Of a stretch of DNA of 15,571 bases, positions 14,096 through 15,571 are shown piece by piece. This DNA is from an uncultured Clostridia bacterium. GTDB lineage: Bacteria; Bacillota; Clostridia; Christensenellales; Aristaeellaceae. The first letter of the stretch is position 1. The number at the start of each line of letters is the position of its first letter. Made by a program: the position numbers and the translations under genes. The stretch covers positions 1 through 15,571 of the forward strand of contig CAKTTL010000068.1 in NCBI GenBank assembly GCA_934615235.1. Direction: 5' to 3'. The notes beneath the pieces were generated by a model, which ran no database searches, had not been told where the DNA came from, and saw nothing but the letters and a program-made list of their open reading frames with translations.

Positions 14096-14945
14096 ATACG
14101 TACGCTTCCCCGCGCATTACAATTTTCACTTTACCGCGAATGGAAACGCCCTTCTCTCCCGCGCGCACGGTAATGGTCCCGCCGGGCTGGCGAACCGGAA
14201 TTTCCACTTCCCTGCCCGTTTTCCACGCCATCGCCGCGCCGTACGCCGCGCTGCCGCTGCCGCAACCGCGCTCCCAGACGGCGCTGCCGGTGGGCTTTAC
14301 GTACACCAGCGGCCGTATTTCATCCCGCTCAAAATCGCACAGCACAAGCCCGACGGCCTCCTCTGCAAACAGGGGAGCCCAGGCATGAAGAAGATCGAGG
14401 GAAACGGCGGTTGGCTCCGCCCCCCGCGCCCCCTGGCAGGAACCTGAGGTTCCTGCACCTCCCACCTGTTTCGCGTCTATCAGCAGGTGCGCGATGCCGT
14501 CCATTCGGACGCAGATGACGGAATACGGAGTATTGGAGAAAGCGAGGGTCTGCCGGCTGATTGCAAGCGGGCGGGGCATCTGAACGGTGCCCTCATACTC
14601 GCCCTCGGCAAGACAGCAGACATGACACGCAAGCGTGCCTTCCATGCCGGAAACCTCCAGCGGAATATCGGCCTGCGCGCCGTCGGGCATCGCATCGCAG
14701 AAGCACAGGAAAGACGCGAGCGACATCGTCGCGTTGCCGCAGAACTCGCCTCCCATCATCTGTAGCCTTGCGCGCGCGGCAGGATCCCGCGGCGGCTCGA
14801 TATAGCCGACCTGTTCGCAGTTTACGCCGCCGTAAGCCATCAGCTTTTCGGCGATTTCCGCGTGGCGCGCTCCGGGTACGGGCGTTTCCACGAGGACGGT
14901 CATGTTTTCCGTCGGACTGATTTTGACGATCTGCAGCCGTTCCAT
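14094..14945 (-). CDS. DapF-superfamily PLP-independent amino acid racemase/epimerase
   Basis: This 283-residue cytosolic enzyme has the two-cysteine active site of the diaminopimelate epimerase superfamily: Cys69 in GGEFCGNATMS and Cys228 in ERGCGSGSAAYG, the two thiols that exchange the alpha proton without pyridoxal phosphate. True DapF begins with a KMxGxGNDF signature; here the N-terminus reads KISPTENMTVLV, as in DapF paralogues such as the histidine racemases. So it is probably not the lysine/peptidoglycan enzyme. Its ATG overlaps by one base the stop codon of a polar-amino-acid ABC ATPase, implying translational coupling, so the substrate is likely the amino acid carried by that transporter. 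A stretch near residues 157-175 (VGGAGTSGSCQGARGAEP) is encoded by a GC-rich palindromic segment and looks inserted; both active-site cysteines are unaffected. The exact amino acid is unknown. Confidence 0.85.
   Translation of the reverse strand: MERLQIVKISPTENMTVLVETPVPGARHAEIAEKLMAYGGVNCEQVGYIEPPRDPAARARLQMMGGEFCGNATMSLASFLCFCDAMPDGAQADIPLEVSGMEGTLACHVCCLAEGEYEGTVQMPRPLAISRQTLAFSNTPYSVICVRMDGIAHLLIDAKQVGGAGTSGSCQGARGAEPTAVSLDLLHAWAPLFAEEAVGLVLCDFERDEIRPLVYVKPTGSAVWERGCGSGSAAYGAAMAWKTGREVEIPVRQPGGTITVRAGEKGVSIRGKVKIVMRGEAYV
14413..14470. repeat. GC-rich palindromic element inserted in frame in the racemase gene
   Basis: Two perfect 10-base arms, GCAGGAACCT (14436-14445) and AGGTTCCTGC (14447-14456), flank one central base. 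A run of GGCTCCGCCCCCCGCGCCCC type adjoins one side and a CAGGTGGGAGG-type stretch the other. The encoded peptide is glycine-, alanine- and serine-rich, unlike its surroundings, and falls between two conserved beta/alpha elements of the racemase. Boundaries are approximate. I infer a small dispersed repeat inserted in a loop; no second full copy is seen in this window. Confidence 0.5.
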
Positions 14946-15571
14946 CAGCCCTGCAGCCTCCGCAAAAACTGAATCGTGCGCTCCTGCGTCGGGTGATCGA
15001 TCACGTCGCGCGGGTCGCCCTGCTCGACGATCACGCCGCCGTTCATGAAGACCACGTAATCCGACACGTCGCGCGCGAACATCATCTCATGCGTAACGAT
15101 AACCATCGTCATCTTCCGCGCGGCCAGATCGCGGATCACGTGCAGGATTTCGCCCGTCAGCTCGGGGTCGAGCGCGCTCGTCGGCTCGTCAAAGAAGAGA
15201 ATTTGCGGGTTCATCGCCAGCGCGCGCGCAATGGAAACGCGCTGCTGCTGCCCGCCGGAAAGCTGATACGGATACGCGTCCGCGCGGTCGGCGAGGCCCA
15301 TCTGCTTGAGCAGCTCCTCCGCCTCGGCGTAGACTTCGTCCTTTTTCCGCTTCTGCACGAGGATGGGTGCTTCGGTGATATTCTTCAAAACCGAATAGTG
15401 CGGGAAGAGGTTGAAATTCTGGAACACCAGGCCGAACATGCCGCGAATCTGCGCCAGCTCTCTGGCCGGCGCGTAAACGGAGCGGCCGTTTTGATCTCTG
15501 GCCGCATAGCGGCCCGAATAAATCAGATCGCCGCCGTCCATGGTTTCCAGCAGCGTCGCGCAGCGCAGCAG
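14945..15571 (-). CDS. Polar amino acid ABC transporter ATP-binding protein (GlnQ/HisP type), partial
   Basis: The 5' end lies beyond the right edge. The visible 208 codons start with LLRCATLLETMDGGDLIYSG, the segment just after Walker A in this family, so about 40 residues including the Walker A loop are missing. Present are the Q-loop (VFQNFNLFPHYSVLKNI), signature LSGGQQQRVSIARAL, Walker B ILFFDEPTSALDPE, and the H-loop VIVTHEM. FNLFPHYSVLKNI and the C-terminal VEQGDPRDVIDHPTQERTIQFL are typical of GlnQ/HisP-type proteins that import amino acids. An ATG at 15541 is internal and not the real start. The protein sits on the cytoplasmic side of the membrane and hydrolyses ATP for uptake. Its stop codon overlaps the racemase start codon (TGATG), so the two are translationally coupled; permease and binding-protein genes probably lie upstream, outside the window. 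Confidence 0.92.
   Translation of the reverse strand: MLRCATLLETMDGGDLIYSGRYAARDQNGRSVYAPARELAQIRGMFGLVFQNFNLFPHYSVLKNITEAPILVQKRKKDEVYAEAEELLKQMGLADRADAYPYQLSGGQQQRVSIARALAMNPQILFFDEPTSALDPELTGEILHVIRDLAARKMTMVIVTHEMMFARDVSDYVVFMNGGVIVEQGDPRDVIDHPTQERTIQFLRRLQG

Noticed and set aside
1..15571. CRISPR arrays, tRNA/rRNA genes, insertion sequences or phage genes
   Set aside because: I found no regularly spaced repeats, no cloverleaf-like or ribosomal RNA sequence, and no transposase or integrase motifs on either strand.

Overview
The window is bacterial chromosome from a GC-rich member of the Bacillota, most likely an anaerobic Clostridia lineage. The evidence is near-perfect AGGAGG-type ribosome binding sites before almost every gene, Gram-positive-style promoters, a YesM/YesN two-component pair, an LplB/LplC-type sugar importer with no dedicated ATPase, and an Mrp/NBP35-type ATPase. 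The solute-binding protein has an 'Ala-Ser-Ala' signal peptidase I site instead of a lipobox. I associate that with gut Clostridia such as the Christensenellales, but the lineage call is a guess.

Layout. Positions 1-150 are GC-rich, palindrome-dotted DNA in which I see no convincing gene. An Mrp-type Fe-S ATPase (553-1392, minus) and a small cupin (208-540, minus) form a two-gene operon ending in a strong hairpin. An M24 Xaa-Pro peptidase (1546-2622, plus) is divergent from them. A carbohydrate operon follows on the minus strand, read from 7507 down to 2696: LplB-type permease, LplC-type permease, extracellular solute-binding protein, and an oligogalacturonate-lyase-like (PL22) beta-propeller enzyme. 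Its divergent neighbours on the plus strand are a YesN-type response regulator (7699-9198) and a YesM-type histidine kinase (9211-10935). The shared intergenic region carries two promoters and repeated AAAAATTAC motifs that could be the regulator's operator.

A second sugar-acid operon (minus) encodes a KDPG/KDPGal aldolase and a DgoK-type 2-keto-3-deoxygalactonate kinase. A HutC/GntR-type operator-like palindrome lies upstream of it. Divergent from it is an Eis-like GNAT acetyltransferase (12924-14051, plus). At the right edge a polar-amino-acid ABC transporter ATPase (cut by the window) overlaps by one base a DapF-superfamily racemase that does not look like true diaminopimelate epimerase.

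How it fits together: the 2696-10935 block looks like a self-regulated system that senses, imports and cleaves oligosaccharides, probably unsaturated oligogalacturonides from pectin. The aldolase/kinase pair handles the last steps of 2-keto-3-deoxy sugar-acid catabolism, but the kinase family points to the galactonate branch, and linking steps such as KduI/KduD are not in the window. The racemase-transporter pair suggests uptake and stereo-inversion of an amino acid. The racemase gene also carries an apparent in-frame insertion of a palindromic GC-rich repeat.
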